Shown here: piece after piece, positions 47,281 to 55,431 of the stretch
How positions within the stretch are numbered: the stretch's first letter is position 1
Layout: each line of letters opens with the position of its first letter
DNA from: Solirubrobacterales bacterium
GTDB lineage: Bacteria; Actinomycetota; Thermoleophilia; Solirubrobacterales; Solirubrobacteraceae
Direction: 5' to 3'
DNA length: 60,654 nt
Assembly: GCA_019240115.1 (NCBI GenBank)
Contig: JAFAYV010000012.1
Coordinates: 1-60,654, forward strand
The notes under the pieces: model-generated
Seen by the model: only the letters and a program-made list of their open reading frames with translations
What the model was told of the DNA's origin: nothing
The model's database searches: none
Program-made: the position numbers and the translations under genes

Positions 47281-47440
47281 CCGATAATCACCCCAAGCCG
47301 AATCGCCCCATAGCGCTGACCGCGTGCAAGGCGATCGGGGGACCCGATCGGGGCCGCTTCGGTCCCAGGGGCGAATCGCCGAACTCCGGCGTAGCGCGAC
47401 TCTTTCAGCGCGAGCCCGTCAGCTAACCCCGAAGGCATGA
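47281..47440 (+). ncRNA. ydaO/yuaA c-di-AMP riboswitch
   Basis: The leader contains the conserved parts of the ydaO RNA: a GGGGGACCCG stretch, AGGGGCGAATCGCCGAAC, and at the 3' side GCGCGAGCCCGTCAGCTAACCCCGAAGGC. The segment GCGCGAGCCCGTCAGCT occurs unchanged in the leader of the RlpA-like gene at 58605-58745. In actinobacteria this riboswitch precedes secreted wall hydrolases, as here, and c-di-AMP lowers their expression. A hairpin GCTAACCC/GGGTTAGC (47422-47429, 47450-47457) reaches to 2 bases before the GTG and can serve as expression platform. Confidence 0.85.
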
Positions 47441-47459
47441 GAAAGAGAAGGGTTAGCCA

Positions 47460-48590
47460 GTGCTGCACAACTCCCGCCGTGCCGTATCGCTCATGGCCGG
47501 GCTCCTCACGGTGGTTGCTGGGTTGGTCGTGGTCGGGCCTGCCCTCGGACGCGCGTCGCGCGCCGGCGACCCCGACGACGCCCACGTGGCCAACCCCAAG
47601 CAGATGGTCGCGACGGTCACCTCCAACCATCAGGTGCAGGTCACCGCGGTGCGCGACGGCGCGGCGCCCCTGGCGGTGCACGCCGACGCTCGCAGCGGCG
47701 GCAGCGGTGGCAGCGGTGGCAGCGGCGGCAGCGGTCTCGGCGGCGGGGGATCCAGTAACGGCGGCGGATCCAAGAAGCATCACAAGGCGACCCGGCCCAG
47801 CAAGAACAGCAGCGGACGCAGCAAGAACAGCAGCGGGCGCAGCAAGATCAGCAGCGATCCGACCCAGAGCGGCGATGCGGTCCTCGCGCCGGTCGCTCAG
47901 GACGGCGGCTCCCAGCACCTCGGCGAACGCACGCTGCGGATGGGGATGCAGGGCCACGACGTCCGCGTCCTGCAGAGCTATCTGACGATCGCCGGCTATG
48001 CCACGTCGATCGACGGCCAGTTCGGCAAGACGACGCAGTTCAACGTGGTCTCGTTCGAGTCCTCGCACGAGCTCCCGGCCACCGGCGTCGTCACCTACGC
48101 GCAGACCCGCGTCCTGCGCCAGATCGTCGCCGACGACCTCGCCGGCGGCACGGTCAGCAAGGCGACGATCAACGCCGACGGCACCGCGACCGCGCCCGCC
48201 GGGGCGCCTCCGGCCGTCCAGGCGGTGATCGCGGCGGCCAACCAGATCATCGACAAGCCGTACGTCTACGGCGGCGGCCACGCCCAGTTCGACGACGTCG
48301 GCTACGACTGCTCGGGCTCGGTCAGCTTCGCGCTGCACGGCGGCGGCCTGCTCTCCGCGCCCGAGGACTCGTCGGAGCTCATGAACTACGGCAGCCCCGG
48401 CCCCGGCCAGTGGATCACGATCTACGCCAACCCGAGCCACACCTGGATCGTCGTTGCCGGGATCGCGTTCGACACCGCCCACTACGGCCCGGTCACCCCG
48501 GCGGGAACCGGCCCGCGGTGGTTCGCGGACCCGACCGCCAACCTCGCCGACGGCCAGCAGTACACCGTGCGCCATCCCACTGGTCTGTAG
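47460..48590 (+). CDS. Secreted NlpC/P60-type peptidoglycan hydrolase
   Basis: 376 residues. Signal segment (about 8-30), a disordered Gly/Ser-rich and Lys/Ser/Arg-rich linker with repeats (GGSGGS, SKNSSGR; about 79-135), a peptidoglycan-binding helical domain (about 155-222: LRMGMQGHDVRVLQSYLTIAGY, IDGQFGKTTQFNVVSFE), and an NlpC/P60-like catalytic domain with Cys284 (GYDCSGSVS) and His about 327 (PSHTWIVV). Cuts stem peptides of the wall. GTG 47460 follows the ydaO riboswitch. A 13-bp hairpin follows the stop. Confidence 0.9.
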   Translation: MLHNSRRAVSLMAGLLTVVAGLVVVGPALGRASRAGDPDDAHVANPKQMVATVTSNHQVQVTAVRDGAAPLAVHADARSGGSGGSGGSGGSGLGGGGSSNGGGSKKHHKATRPSKNSSGRSKNSSGRSKISSDPTQSGDAVLAPVAQDGGSQHLGERTLRMGMQGHDVRVLQSYLTIAGYATSIDGQFGKTTQFNVVSFESSHELPATGVVTYAQTRVLRQIVADDLAGGTVSKATINADGTATAPAGAPPAVQAVIAAANQIIDKPYVYGGGHAQFDDVGYDCSGSVSFALHGGGLLSAPEDSSELMNYGSPGPGQWITIYANPSHTWIVVAGIAFDTAHYGPVTPAGTGPRWFADPTANLADGQQYTVRHPTGL

Positions 48591-48651
48591 CGGTCGGCCC
48601 CGTCGGTACGGTCGCACCGGGAGTGCTCGAGCGTCCCAACGGGGCCGACCG
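48591..48651 (+). terminator. 13-bp hairpin after the NlpC/P60 gene
   Basis: CGGTCGGCCCCGT (48591-48603) and ACGGGGCCGACCG (48639-48651) are perfect complements, starting directly after TAG 48588-48590, with a 35-base loop. Likely terminator or 3' stabiliser before the acyl-CoA dehydrogenase promoter. Confidence 0.6.
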
Positions 48652-48679
48652 CTGGCCCCCGCGGCAGCGCGGAGTGACG

Positions 48680-48685
48680 TAGGAT
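48680..48685 (+). promoter_or_regulatory. Candidate -10 box (TAGGAT) of the acyl-CoA dehydrogenase gene
   Basis: TAGGAT ends 10 bases before ATG 48696; a leaderless or very short leader is likely. Confidence 0.4.
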
Positions 48686-48695
48686 CCCTCCCGGC

Positions 48696-49910
48696 ATGTC
48701 CGCGCTGTCCGACCTGTACACGGTTCCCCAGGAGCATCTGGACTTTCGCGAGGCGATCCGGGAGATCGCCACCGAGCGGATCGCCCCGCGGGCCGCGCAG
48801 ATCGACGAGGAGGCGGCATACCCGCACGACCTGCGCCGGCTGCTCGCCGAGCACGACATCCTCGGCCTGCCGTTCGAGACCGAGCACGGCGGCACCGGCA
48901 CCGGCACGCTGATGCTCAACGTGGCGGTCGAGGAGATCGCCAAGGCGTGCGCCTCCACGGCGCTGATCCTCATGATCCAGGAGCTCGGGACGCTGCCGAT
49001 CAAGCTGTTCGGCTCCGAGGAGCTTCGGGACCGCTTCCTGCCGCGCTGCGCCACCGGCGAGTGGACGCCGGCGTTCGCGCTGTCCGAGCCCGAGGCCGGC
49101 TCGGACCCGGGGGGGATGAGGACGCGGGCGGTCAAGGACGGCGACGAGTGGGTGATCGACGGGACCAAGAACTGGATCACCAACCTCGGGATCGCCGACT
49201 TCTATATCTGCTTCGCGGTCACCGATCGCGACGCGGGACATTCGCGGGGGATCACCGCGTTCGTCGTCGAGGCCGACCGGCCGGGGTTCAGCGTCGGCAA
49301 GCTCGAGCACAAGCTCGGGATCCGCGGCTCGCCCACCGGCCAGCCGATCTTCGACGGGGTCCGGATCCCCGAGGCCAACGTGATCGGACAGGTCGGCCAC
49401 GGGTTCAGGGTCGCGATGGGGACGCTTGACCGGTCTCGACTCGGGGTGGCCGCTCAGGCGCTCGGCATCGCCCAGGGGGCGACCGACTACGCGGCCGCGT
49501 ACGCGCGCGAGCGGCGCCAGTTCGGCGAGCCGATCAACTCCTTCCAGGCGATCCAGTTCAAGCTCGCCGACATGGAGACCCAGTGCGCCGCGGGTCGCGA
49601 GCTGCTCTACCAGGCGTGCGCCAAGGTCGACCGCTCAGATGCGGCCCGCTCGGCATCCAGCCTCGCTGATAATGGGCCGCCTCTGAGTCATCCAGCTGAC
49701 CCCGACGTCGGCAAGTACTCGGCGATGGCCAAGCTCTTCTGCTCCGATGTGGCGATGAAGGTCACCGTCGAGGCCGTCCAGGTCCTGGGCGGATACGGCT
49801 ACGTCAAGGAATACCCGGTCGAGCGGATGCTCCGCGACGCCAAGATCACCCAGATCTACGAGGGCACGAACGAGATCCAGCGCCTCGTCATCGCCCGGAC
49901 GATGAGGTAG
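48696..49910 (+). CDS. Acyl-CoA dehydrogenase with an in-frame insert
   Basis: 404 residues; FAD-dependent alpha,beta-dehydrogenation of an acyl-CoA. N-terminal helices (LDFREAIREIATERIAPRA), middle FALSEPEAGSDPGGMRTRAV and WVIDGTKNWITNLGIADFY, C-terminal catalytic-base region YGYVKEYPVERMLRDAKITQIYEGTNEIQRLVIARTMR with Glu. Compared with the family, about 20 extra residues (SDAARSASSLADNGPPLSHP) sit between two C-terminal helices, exactly where the DNA carries a near-perfect 14-bp inverted repeat. Specificity (short chain or branched) is not clear. Confidence 0.93.
   Translation: MSALSDLYTVPQEHLDFREAIREIATERIAPRAAQIDEEAAYPHDLRRLLAEHDILGLPFETEHGGTGTGTLMLNVAVEEIAKACASTALILMIQELGTLPIKLFGSEELRDRFLPRCATGEWTPAFALSEPEAGSDPGGMRTRAVKDGDEWVIDGTKNWITNLGIADFYICFAVTDRDAGHSRGITAFVVEADRPGFSVGKLEHKLGIRGSPTGQPIFDGVRIPEANVIGQVGHGFRVAMGTLDRSRLGVAAQALGIAQGATDYAAAYARERRQFGEPINSFQAIQFKLADMETQCAAGRELLYQACAKVDRSDAARSASSLADNGPPLSHPADPDVGKYSAMAKLFCSDVAMKVTVEAVQVLGGYGYVKEYPVERMLRDAKITQIYEGTNEIQRLVIARTMR
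49634..49687 (+). repeat. Palindromic element inside the acyl-CoA dehydrogenase gene
   Basis: CTCAGATGCGGCCC (49634-49647) and GGGCCGCCTCTGAG (49674-49687) match as inverted repeats at 13 of 14 positions around a 26-base loop. The element adds about 20 residues in frame. Its A/T content at third positions is higher than in the rest of the gene, which suggests a separate origin. Confidence 0.75.
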
Positions 49911-49914
49911 GGCG

Positions 49915-50583
49915 GTGTCGGCGCCGCCCTCGCCCTCCCCGGCCCGACGCGTGCTCCTGTCGGTGGGCGCGGCGGTGACCGTCGCGCTCGGCGCGGCGAG
50001 CGTCATCGCGGGCTTCAGCGACTCGCCGCCGCTGCGGCTGGCGCAGGGGATCGCGGTCTTCGGGGCGGGCGCGGTCATCATCGGCGGAGTGGTGCTGGCG
50101 GCGACCGCGCTGCTCGGCGGCGATCGCGACCGCTGGCTGGCACCGGGCGCCGACCGGGACTTCGAGGCGATCGTGCAGCGCGCCGAGCGTCTCGCCACGA
50201 CCGCCGGGCCGGCGGCCGGCCTCGATCAAGCGCTCGACGACGACGAGGACGAGGCGGCGCAGGCGCGCTTCCGCGGCCTCGTACGCTCGGCGATCGACGA
50301 GCTGCCGCTCGAGTTCCATCGCGCGCTCGAGCACGTGGCGATCGTCGTCGCCGACGGCGGCGACGACGTCGGCGGCGGGCAGCGCGCCTACGGGCTCTAC
50401 CAGGGCGACACGATCGCCCGCGACTTCTTCTCCGATCGCATCGTCATCTTCCGCGACACGCTCGAGCGGGACTTCGGCGACGATCCGCGCCAGCTCAAGG
50501 CGCAGGTGACCCGCACGGTGCGCCACGAGCTCGCCCACCACCTCGGCTGGGGCGAGCGAGGCGTGCGCGGACTCGGCCTCTAG
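49915..50583 (+). CDS. Membrane-anchored zincin-like metallopeptidase
   Basis: 222 residues. Two N-terminal membrane helices (about 10-32 and 40-62), a charged spacer, then a domain with RGLVRSAIDELPLEFHRALEHVAIVV and the zinc motif HELAHHLGWGE near the C-terminus. This is the Zincin_1 (DUF1025) family, compact metallopeptidases of unknown substrate. GTG 49915 is 4 bases after the dehydrogenase stop, so co-transcription is likely. Its stop overlaps that of egtD (convergent). Confidence 0.85.
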   Translation: MSAPPSPSPARRVLLSVGAAVTVALGAASVIAGFSDSPPLRLAQGIAVFGAGAVIIGGVVLAATALLGGDRDRWLAPGADRDFEAIVQRAERLATTAGPAAGLDQALDDDEDEAAQARFRGLVRSAIDELPLEFHRALEHVAIVVADGGDDVGGGQRAYGLYQGDTIARDFFSDRIVIFRDTLERDFGDDPRQLKAQVTRTVRHELAHHLGWGERGVRGLGL

Positions 50584-51575
50584 CGGCCGTCCTTGCTCGC
50601 GCGCCCGGCCACCGCGAGCGCGAACAGGCCGTCGGCGTCGGTGTGCCACTGCTCGAGCGCGAGGCCGGCGGCGGCCAGGTCGGCCCCGACCCGCGGGCGC
50701 GTGAACTTGGCGCTGATCTCGGTGCGCAGCTCCTCGCCGGCGGCGAACTCGACGCGCAGGTCGAGCCCGGCGATCAGCACCGAGCACGGGCGCACCGCGC
50801 GCAGGCGCATCTCGATCCACTCGTGGCGACGGTCGTAGAAGGCGACGTGGTCGAAGGCCTCGGGCTCGAAGTCGGCGTCGAGCTCGCGGTTGAGGACGTG
50901 CAGGAGGTTGCGGTTGAACGCGGCGGTCACTCCCTGCGAGTCGTTGTAGGCGGCCTCGATCACGCGCGGGTCCTTGACCAGGTCGGTGCCGAGCAGGAGA
51001 TGGTCGCCGGGCGCGAGCAGGCCCGCGATCTTGCGCAGGATCGAGCGGCGCGTGCCCGGCGGGAAGTTGCCGATCGTGCCGCCGAGCAGGGCCACCAGCC
51101 GCGGGGCGTCGTCGCGGCGTCCGACGTGCTCGAGGTGGCGCTCGAAGTCGCCGACGACGCCGTGGACGCCCAGGCCCGGATACGCGTCCGCGAGCGTGGT
51201 GGCCGCGACCGCGACGACGCTCTCGGAGACGTCGAGGGGGACGTAGCGGCGCAGGGTGCCGGCCTCGTGCATCGCGTCGAGCAGCAGCCGGGCCTTGTCG
51301 GCGGCGCCGGCGCCGAGCTCGACGAGCTCGGCGGCGGCGGTGTCGGCGACGACCGCCGTGGCGCGGTCGCGCAGGATCGCCAGCTCGGTTCGCGTGGGGT
51401 AGTACTCGGGCAGCCCGCAGATCAGCTCGAACAGCTCGGAGCCCCGCGCGTCGTAGAGGTGCTTGGGCGAGAGCTCCTTGAACGGCTTGGTGAGGCCGTC
51501 GAGGACGTCGTTGGCCAGCGAGCGCGACTGCTCGTCCGAGAGCCAGGACTCGACGGTCGGAGGCGGCGAGCTCAC
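50580..51575 (-). CDS. egtD: L-histidine N-alpha-methyltransferase EgtD
   Basis: 331 residues; trimethylates histidine to hercynine, first step of ergothioneine synthesis, using SAM. Family features: KPFKELSPKHLYDARGSELFELICGLPEYYPTRTE at the N-terminus, SAM-binding ELGAGAADKARLLLDAM, PLDVSES, LLGGTIGNFPP, LLLGTDLVKD, and FNRNLLHVLNRELDADF. GTG 51575 overlaps the EgtB stop by 4 bases. Forms a two-gene ergothioneine operon with egtB; egtA, egtC and egtE are not adjacent. Confidence 0.96.
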   Translation of the reverse strand: MSSPPPTVESWLSDEQSRSLANDVLDGLTKPFKELSPKHLYDARGSELFELICGLPEYYPTRTELAILRDRATAVVADTAAAELVELGAGAADKARLLLDAMHEAGTLRRYVPLDVSESVVAVAATTLADAYPGLGVHGVVGDFERHLEHVGRRDDAPRLVALLGGTIGNFPPGTRRSILRKIAGLLAPGDHLLLGTDLVKDPRVIEAAYNDSQGVTAAFNRNLLHVLNRELDADFEPEAFDHVAFYDRRHEWIEMRLRAVRPCSVLIAGLDLRVEFAAGEELRTEISAKFTRPRVGADLAAAGLALEQWHTDADGLFALAVAGRASKDGR

Positions 51576-52909
51576 AGCGACCGCGCGATCCGCAGGCCGG
51601 AGAAGATCTGGCGCCGCTCGGGCAGGTCCCAGTTGCGAAATGTCGCGGTGGCCACGCGCGGCCGGGTGGCCCACGAGCCGCCGCGCAGCACGCGGTACCT
51701 CGAGCCGAAGAACACCTCGGAATACTCCCGGTAGGGGTACGCGCGGAACCCCGGATAGCCGTCGAACTCGGTGGACGTCCACTCCCAGGCGTCGCCGATC
51801 ATGCCCAGGCATCCGAACGGCGAGGCGCCAGCCGCATGGGCGCCGACGGGGTCAGGGCCGCGGCGCAGCTGATCGAGGTTTGCGTGCGCGTCGGTCAGCG
51901 GGCCATCCCCCCACGGATGGCGCCGGGCCCGGTCTGACTCCTGATCCCAGGTCGCCGCCTTCTCCCACTCGACCTCGGTGGGAAGCCGAGCTTTGTGCGC
52001 GCGGGCGAAGGCGTCGGCCTCGAACCAGGAGACGTGGACGACCGGGCGGTCCGGGTGCAGCGGCTCGAGTCCCGCGAGTCGCCATTCGGACCGAAGGTCG
52101 GCCGTCCAGCCCTGCGGTCTGGTGATGTCGTAGTCCTCCTTCCAGGCCCAGCCCTCCCGGGACCACCACTCGCGCCGCTCGTACCCACCTCCCTCTACGA
52201 ACGTCAGGTAGCTCGCGTTCGTGATCGGGGTGCGACCGATCAGATAGGCGCGCACGTCGGTGCGATGCCGCGGGCGCTCGTTGTCGTAGGCAAAGCCCGT
52301 GGCGGCGGCGCCGATCGTGCACGGGCCGGTGGGGATCTCGACGAGCTCCAGGCCGCCCCGCCCGGGATCGGCGAGGGCCGCGCACCCGTCCTGCGCCGGC
52401 TCGGAGAGGCCGTCGAGGTGGGCGAGCTGCATCGTCTGCAGCATCGTCTCGTTGTGCTGGTGCTCGTGGCGGACGATCAGCTCGGCGACCGACCCGTCCT
52501 GCACGCCGCGGCGGTCGATGACCTCGATCGCGCGCTCGCGCACGTGCTCGAGGTACGCGCGCGCGGCATCGGGGCGCAGGTAGGGCAGATCGCCGCGGGC
52601 GGCCCGGGGCGTCTCGAACGCGTCGTAGACATCGGCCAGGTCCTCGCGCAGCATCGGCTCGCCCCCGTGGCGGTGCACGATCCACAGATCCTCGAACGCC
52701 GCGATGTGGCCGAGGTCCCAGACGAGGGGGCTCATCAGCGTCGAGTGAACGCGCTCGAGGTCGCCCTCGTCGATCCGGTCGACGAGCGCCAGCGTGCGCC
52801 CCCGCGCCTCCTGGAGCGCGGCGATGGCGACGTCGTCGTCGGACATGTCCAGGCCGGTGGCAGCATCCGGCTGCGACCTGGCTGACGGCGGACCGTCCAT
52901 CTGCTGCAT
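51572..52909 (-). CDS. egtB: Hercynine oxygenase/sulfoxide synthase EgtB
   Basis: 445 residues. DinB-type helical domain with the iron ligands in PLVWDLGHIAAFEDLWI and RHEHQHNETMLQTM (HX3HXE type), followed by the formylglycine-generating-enzyme-like domain (EIPTGPCTIGA, RTDVRAYLIGRTPITNASYLTFVEGGGY, VSWFEADAFARAHKARLPTEVEWEKAA, GDAWEWTSTEFDGYPGF, VLRGGSWATRP). Joins a sulfur donor to hercynine. CGGAGG lies just before the start; ATG 52909 is used, ATG for MSDDDV downstream is an alternative. Confidence 0.95.
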   Translation of the reverse strand: MQQMDGPPSARSQPDAATGLDMSDDDVAIAALQEARGRTLALVDRIDEGDLERVHSTLMSPLVWDLGHIAAFEDLWIVHRHGGEPMLREDLADVYDAFETPRAARGDLPYLRPDAARAYLEHVRERAIEVIDRRGVQDGSVAELIVRHEHQHNETMLQTMQLAHLDGLSEPAQDGCAALADPGRGGLELVEIPTGPCTIGAAATGFAYDNERPRHRTDVRAYLIGRTPITNASYLTFVEGGGYERREWWSREGWAWKEDYDITRPQGWTADLRSEWRLAGLEPLHPDRPVVHVSWFEADAFARAHKARLPTEVEWEKAATWDQESDRARRHPWGDGPLTDAHANLDQLRRGPDPVGAHAAGASPFGCLGMIGDAWEWTSTEFDGYPGFRAYPYREYSEVFFGSRYRVLRGGSWATRPRVATATFRNWDLPERRQIFSGLRIARSL

Positions 52910-52936
52910 TCTGGCCTCCGGGTCACATCGCCAAAC

Positions 52937-53686
52937 CTAAGTTCGCGTGCGATAGCGCAGGAACAGCGAATCGGCGCGTTCGAGCAGGCCGGCGAGCTCG
53001 AAGGCGGCGAGATCGGGCAGCTCGGGGCCCGAGGTCAGCGCCGGCGCATCGCCGCCGCCGGTCATGTGCGGCGTCAGCGTCAGGAACAGCTCGTCGAGCC
53101 GTCGCTCGAGGACGAGCCTGCCCAGCACGCGCGGACCGCCCTCGCAGAGCACGGTCGCAATGCCCAGGCGCGCGCGCAGGTCCGCGAGCGCGGCCGCGAA
53201 GCTCAGCTGCGCCGCGTCCATCCGCACGACGTCGACCTGCGCCGCGACGCCGGGGGCGTCGACCTCGGCGCCGGAGTAGACGACGATCCGCGCCTCGGGC
53301 TCGGCGAACATCGGCGCCTGCCACGGTACCCGGCCGCTGCGCGTCAGCGTGGCGGTCAGCGGCTCCGGGCTCAGGCCTCGCCGGGCCCGGCGCTCGCGCG
53401 ACGGCGCGTCGCGGATGAGCCGGCCGAAGTGCTCGACCTGCAGCGTGCCGGTTCCCACCAGCACGCAGTCGACCTCGCGGCGCAGCGTGTGGAACATCGC
53501 CAGGTCGCCCTCGTCGCCGAGGGCCGAGGAGCGGCCCTGGAACGAGGCCCGCCCGTCGATGCTCGCGACGAAGTTCGCGACCACGTACGGGCGCTCGCCG
53601 GGCGCGCGCTCGGCGAGTGCCAGCCCGCGCACGAGATCGACGATCTCGACGTCCGCGGGCTCGGGGAGCAGCTGGCGAAAACGCAT
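52937..53686 (-). CDS. RibD C-terminal-type (dihydrofolate-reductase-fold) reductase
   Basis: 249 residues. Conserved features: [57 protein letters not shown], then [33 protein letters not shown]. This is the NADPH-binding pyrimidine-reductase fold of riboflavin synthesis; without an attached deaminase and with no rib genes nearby, the substrate may differ. Monocistronic, divergent from glpX. Confidence 0.88.
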   Translation of the reverse strand: MRFRQLLPEPADVEIVDLVRGLALAERAPGERPYVVANFVASIDGRASFQGRSSALGDEGDLAMFHTLRREVDCVLVGTGTLQVEHFGRLIRDAPSRERRARRGLSPEPLTATLTRSGRVPWQAPMFAEPEARIVVYSGAEVDAPGVAAQVDVVRMDAAQLSFAAALADLRARLGIATVLCEGGPRVLGRLVLERRLDELFLTLTPHMTGGGDAPALTSGPELPDLAAFELAGLLERADSLFLRYRTRT

Positions 53687-53726
53687 CGTCCGGTCAGTTC
53701 CCGCCCCCGGCGGGGTGCGAAACGGC

Positions 53727-53732
53727 TACGCT
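53727..53732 (+). promoter_or_regulatory. Candidate -10 box (TACGCT) of glpX
   Basis: TACGCT ends 9 bases before the TTG start at 53742, the leaderless spacing seen at other genes here, and so supports this start codon. Confidence 0.35.
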
Positions 53733-53741
53733 GCCGTCGGT

Positions 53742-54740
53742 TTGAGCCCCAGTCCCGTCAAGCCCGATCGCAATCTCGCCCTCGAGCTCGTGCGCGTGAC
53801 CGAGGCCGCCGCGCTGGCCGCGGCCCGCGAGGTCGGCCGCGGCGACAAGGAGGGCGCCGACCGGGCCGCGGTCGACGCCATGCGCACCGTGCTCGACTCG
53901 GTGTCGATGGACGGCGTGGTCGTCATCGGGGAGGGGGAGAAGGACGAGGCGCCGATGCTCTTCAACGGCGAGCAGATCGGCGACGGCACCCCGCCGCAGG
54001 TCGACGTCGCGGTCGACCCGCTCGAGGGAACGCGGCTGACCGCGCTCGGCATGCCCAACGCGGTGGCGGTCATCGCCCTCTCCGAGCGCGGGACGATGTT
54101 CGATCCCGGCCCGTGCGTCTACATGGAGAAGATCGCCGGGGGCCCCGAGATCGCCGATCTGCTCGACCTCGACCGTCCGCTCTCCGAGACGCTGGGCCTG
54201 ATCGCCGAGCGCAAGGCGACCGGCATCCGCGACGTCATGGTCGTCATGCTCGATCGCGAGCGCCACCACGACGCGATGGCCCAGGTGCGCGAGGCCGGGG
54301 CGCGCGTGCGGCTGATCACCGACGGCGACGTCGCCGGCGCGCTGCTCGCGGTCTCGCAGGACACCCCCGTCGATCTGCTGTGGGGGATCGGCGGCACCCC
54401 CGAGGGCGTCATCTCGGCGGCCGCGATCAAGTGCATCGGCGGCCAGCTGCTCGGCCGCCTGTACCCGCGCGACGAGGACGAGCGCCGGGCGTCGCTCGAC
54501 GCCGGCTACGACCTCGAGCGGGTGCTGACCTGCGACGACCTCGTCGCCGGCGATGACGCGTTCTTCTCCGCCACCGGCGTGACCGACGGCGACGTGCTCC
54601 AGGGGGTTCGCTACCAGGGCGATCGCGGGGCGAGCACCGAGTCGCTGGTCATGCGATCGCGCTCGGGCACGGTCCGGCGCGTCTCCGCCCGCCACGATCG
54701 CACGAAGATGCGCAGCCTCGGGATCACGATCGCGGGCTGA
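53742..54740 (+). CDS. glpX: Fructose-1,6-bisphosphatase class II
   Basis: 332 residues; removes the 1-phosphate of fructose-1,6-bisphosphate in gluconeogenesis. Motifs: [90 protein letters not shown], all class II. No ATG or GTG precedes the conserved start, so TTG 53742 is chosen. The last 17 bases overlap the convergent gene. Confidence 0.94.
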   Translation: MSPSPVKPDRNLALELVRVTEAAALAAAREVGRGDKEGADRAAVDAMRTVLDSVSMDGVVVIGEGEKDEAPMLFNGEQIGDGTPPQVDVAVDPLEGTRLTALGMPNAVAVIALSERGTMFDPGPCVYMEKIAGGPEIADLLDLDRPLSETLGLIAERKATGIRDVMVVMLDRERHHDAMAQVREAGARVRLITDGDVAGALLAVSQDTPVDLLWGIGGTPEGVISAAAIKCIGGQLLGRLYPRDEDERRASLDAGYDLERVLTCDDLVAGDDAFFSATGVTDGDVLQGVRYQGDRGASTESLVMRSRSGTVRRVSARHDRTKMRSLGITIAG

Positions 54741-55431
54741 CCGGGCGCAGCGGCTGCGCCGGTTGCCCCGACAGCTCGCCGACCTTTGACTCGGCCAGGT
54801 GCAGCGTCGCCAGCGAACGCAGGAACGCGTGCGTCACCAGCACGTGAATCGCCGCCTGGGTCATCTCGTAGACCGGCACGCTGAAGCCGACGGCGATCGA
54901 GGGATAGAAGTTGGCCACCTCGACCTCGATGTGCACCTGGGAGTCGCCGGCCCCCGCGGGCGCGCTGCGGCGCACGTCGAGCGCCAGGTAGCCCGAGCCG
55001 CGGCCGGCCTTGGCGACGAGCCGGCCGTCGCGGATCTGCCAGGTGACCGTGCCCCGATCGCGGGTCATCGTGTAGCGGGGCTTGTCGAAGCGCAGCAGCG
55101 TCAGTGGGCGGCCGAGGAGGACCACCGAGCGGCTGTCCTCGTCGTAGACGACCCGGATGAGCCCGAGCGTCGCCCGGCCCAGGAATGCCCAGTAGGTGCG
55201 GGCGAGGTTCTCGAGGTTGGCCGGCGTCCACAGAGCCTCGAGGTCGCGGCGCGGCAGCGTGATCTGGGCGCGCTGCAGCGAGCGCACCGCCCCGTCGCGC
55301 TGGACGACCGTCGAGCGACGCGGGGAGACGATGACCGCGCGCGCCGGGCGCCGGCGCCGGCGCCGCGCGATCGCGGCCGAGGCCGAGGCCGCGCCTGCGA
55401 GCAGCAGCCGGCTCGCGCGCGCGGCCCTCAC
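54724..55431 (-). CDS. Uncharacterised protein with N-terminal helix
   Basis: 235 residues from GTG 55431. A short hydrophobic/basic start ([23 protein letters not shown]) may be an anchor or signal, followed by a beta-rich domain: [94 protein letters not shown]. This looks like an SRPBCC- or calycin-like fold, not assigned. The start overlaps the moeA stop by 4 bases, so they are co-translated; no link to molybdenum is evident. Confidence 0.75.
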   Translation of the reverse strand: MRAARASRLLLAGAASASAAIARRRRRRPARAVIVSPRRSTVVQRDGAVRSLQRAQITLPRRDLEALWTPANLENLARTYWAFLGRATLGLIRVVYDEDSRSVVLLGRPLTLLRFDKPRYTMTRDRGTVTWQIRDGRLVAKAGRGSGYLALDVRRSAPAGAGDSQVHIEVEVANFYPSIAVGFSVPVYEMTQAAIHVLVTHAFLRSLATLHLAESKVGELSGQPAQPLRPVSPRS

